From contig NZ_CP020946.1 of assembly GCF_002208115.1 (NCBI RefSeq), positions 682,001 to 746,000 of the forward strand: a DNA stretch of 64,000 nucleotides, given 5' to 3'. Source of the DNA: Bdellovibrio bacteriovorus. Its GTDB lineage: Bacteria; Bdellovibrionota; Bdellovibrionia; Bdellovibrionales; Bdellovibrionaceae. The notes below the pieces were generated by a model. It did no database searches. It saw only the letters and a list, made by a program, of their open reading frames with translations, and was not told the DNA's origin. This document shows positions 62,995 to 64,000 of this stretch, piece by piece. A program made the position numbers and the translations under genes. How positions within the stretch are numbered: the stretch's first letter is position 1; each line of letters starts with the position of its first letter.

Positions 62995-63130
62995 AAGGTA
63001 CCTGCTTACTTTTGCAGAAGCTCTGCAGCAAAATAGAAAACGGCCCACTTTAGGGCCGTTTTGCTATTTTTAAATCTGTATTTCGGACAAATGGCTCGAT
63101 GCTTCTGCAAAAGTAAGCAGGTACCTTTTA
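62991..63130. repeat. 140-bp palindromic element with dispersed repeat at both ends
   Basis: The 30-bp arms 62992-63021 and 63101-63130 are perfect inverted copies of the dispersed repeat (core AAAAGGTACCTGCTTACTTT). An inner terminator (63037-63062) sits between. The stop codon of the plus-strand gene (TAA 62992-62994) and that of the minus-strand gene (63130-63128) are the first three bases of each arm. The structure can fold on either strand's mRNA as a long stem. Confidence 0.9.
63037..63066. terminator. Bidirectional Rho-independent terminator inside the palindrome
   Basis: AAAACGGCCC (63037-63046), 6-nt loop, GGGCCGTTTT (63053-63062), perfect 10-bp stem with T- and A-rich sides. It is shared by the two converging genes. 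Confidence 0.9.
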
Positions 63131-63850
63131 TGGTTGCCATTGGGCTAGCAGGGCTTGGCCGATGGCGTTGATGTCTGCGGTGGACATGTCAATGCCGGCA
63201 CTAGCGGCTGCCTGGTTGATGTCGCCACAGATGTCAGAGTTGGCGTTGTTGGTTCCGCCACAAGTTACGGAATACACCGTCTGAATCGAAGAGCCGATAG
63301 CTTCGATTGCTTCCACAGCGGCAGGCGAGTTCGGATCAGCGATAATGTCGTTGATAGCGCCTTCAATCGCTGCTGTATCACAGCTTGCGATGTCACCACC
63401 ACAAGAGCCCAGATTCAGAAGTTCGGCGGCATTGGAAAGAGCCGTCGCACTTTTCGCCATGGCACCAATCAAAGCCAGACCTTTTTGACCGGACTGGTTG
63501 CAGTAGTTGGCGGTGTCGTTCACAAGACTAACATCGCCAAAGTTCAATGCGTTCAGCATATCTGTTGGACCGCCGCCTTCACTGATTGCAGTCAGGGCCG
63601 TAGACAGGTTGGCAGCAGAGGTGATGCCGGAGGAAATAAATCCAGCCGCACATCTTAATGTATAAGCGTTCGGGGAGGTGATCCCGTTGATTTTGCTCAT
63701 GCAGGCTTGGGCGGAAGCGGCATCTCGCGCTTCGTCCAGACAGAACTGGGCTTCGGCGATCATGTCTTTCTCAGTTTGTTCACCCTCACATCCCGTGAGA
63801 AGAGCTGCGCTCAATCCTAGAATCATGGTTGCGATTTTCTTCGAAAACAT
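63128..63850 (-). CDS. Lipoprotein, function unknown
   Basis: 240 residues with a lipobox (LLTGC, Cys21) and AAGGAG before ATG 63850. The mature part is rich in Ala, Ser, Gly and Asn and largely helical, with eight or nine cysteines in short motifs (FCLDEA, ACMSK, LRCAAG, YCNQSG, GSCGGDIASCDT, TCGGT, DICGD). No family is recognised. It converges on the FadL-like gene through the palindromic element. Disulfide-bonded surface or periplasmic protein is the likely state. Confidence 0.65.
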   Translation of the reverse strand: MFSKKIATMILGLSAALLTGCEGEQTEKDMIAEAQFCLDEARDAASAQACMSKINGITSPNAYTLRCAAGFISSGITSAANLSTALTAISEGGGPTDMLNALNFGDVSLVNDTANYCNQSGQKGLALIGAMAKSATALSNAAELLNLGSCGGDIASCDTAAIEGAINDIIADPNSPAAVEAIEAIGSSIQTVYSVTCGGTNNANSDICGDINQAAASAGIDMSTADINAIGQALLAQWQP

Positions 63851-63948
63851 CCTGGATACTCCTTGGTCTTAGGTACAGAGAACTTATCGGAATTCATCCG
63901 GGGTCCTTAACTCACAATCGACAATGGTCGTGAATTCGTAACGAATAT

Positions 63949-63963
63949 GTAAGCAGGACCTTT
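63949..63963 (-). repeat. Dispersed KpnI-site repeat, degenerate copy
   Basis: On the minus strand this reads AAAGGTCCTGCTTAC, the repeat core with one base deleted. It lies upstream of the lipoprotein gene and, if the orientation rule holds, should follow a minus-strand gene beyond the window edge. Confidence 0.5.
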
Positions 63964-64000
63964 GAATGTATTTTTCTGAAACGTCTCAATGTGATCCCCT

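Overview
The window is a roughly 50% G+C chromosomal segment of a Gram-negative bacterium. It most resembles Bdellovibrio bacteriovorus or a close relative (Bdellovibrionota). That assignment is an inference from the content: lipid A (lpxH) and outer-membrane genes, many secreted lipoproteins, proteases, an S74-chaperone fibre protein of the kind predatory bdellovibrios use on prey, and short coupled operons. No rRNA, tRNA, transposase, integrase, prophage core or CRISPR array was seen.

Layout. (1) 1-7.1 kb: a truncated haem-motif chemoreceptor diverges from the cell-division genes ftsQ-ftsA-ftsZ, with lpxH overlapping the ftsZ stop, then a small secreted protein and a methyltransferase. (2) 7.1-16.4 kb: hmgA (tyrosine degradation) diverges from an Rrf2 regulator-SDR-NTF2 cluster with two matching 17-bp operators. 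Then come a secreted phosphatase, a PA14 protein, a 921-aa S74 fibre protein with a partner lipoprotein, and an outer-membrane barrel. (3) 16.5-30.5 kb: NUDIX hydrolase-acnA, a chemoreceptor, a YkuD-type transpeptidase, oligopeptidase B, an NmrA-like protein, and the operon M3 peptidase-nadK-recN. The only gene-poor stretch (30.45-30.94 kb) holds a 217-bp nested palindrome. (4) 31.8-44.0 kb: two plus-strand operons concerned with the envelope and lipids. The first is AMIN-like protein-barrel-LolD-like ATPase-FtsX permease. The second is lipid kinase, SDR, a large protein with an acyl-ACP-reductase-like C-terminus, a LolA-like carrier, a barrel and a BtaA-like transferase. A doubly frameshifted beta-propeller lipoprotein lies between them. 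(5) 44-50 kb: small secreted proteins, a lipoprotein interrupted by an amber codon, a convergent LuxR regulator/histidine kinase pair, and a secreted protein with a possible caspase-like dyad. (6) 50-58.5 kb: a five-gene translationally coupled minus-strand operon (acyl-CoA ligase, formyltransferase, hydrolase-AMP-ligase fusion, UbiA-type prenyltransferase, dikinase) that looks like an uncharacterised biosynthetic pathway. (7) 58.5-64 kb: a PEGA Ser/Thr kinase, coaE, two outer-membrane proteins and a lipoprotein.

The most interesting candidates are the lipid synthesis/export locus at 37-44 kb (with the transporter at 31.8-35 kb), the biosynthetic operon at 50-58.5 kb, and two unexplained nucleic-acid features: the 217-bp nested palindrome, and a dispersed GGTACCTGCTTAC element that sits just after gene stop codons in a fixed orientation. 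Functions come from motif recognition by eye. No database search was run.
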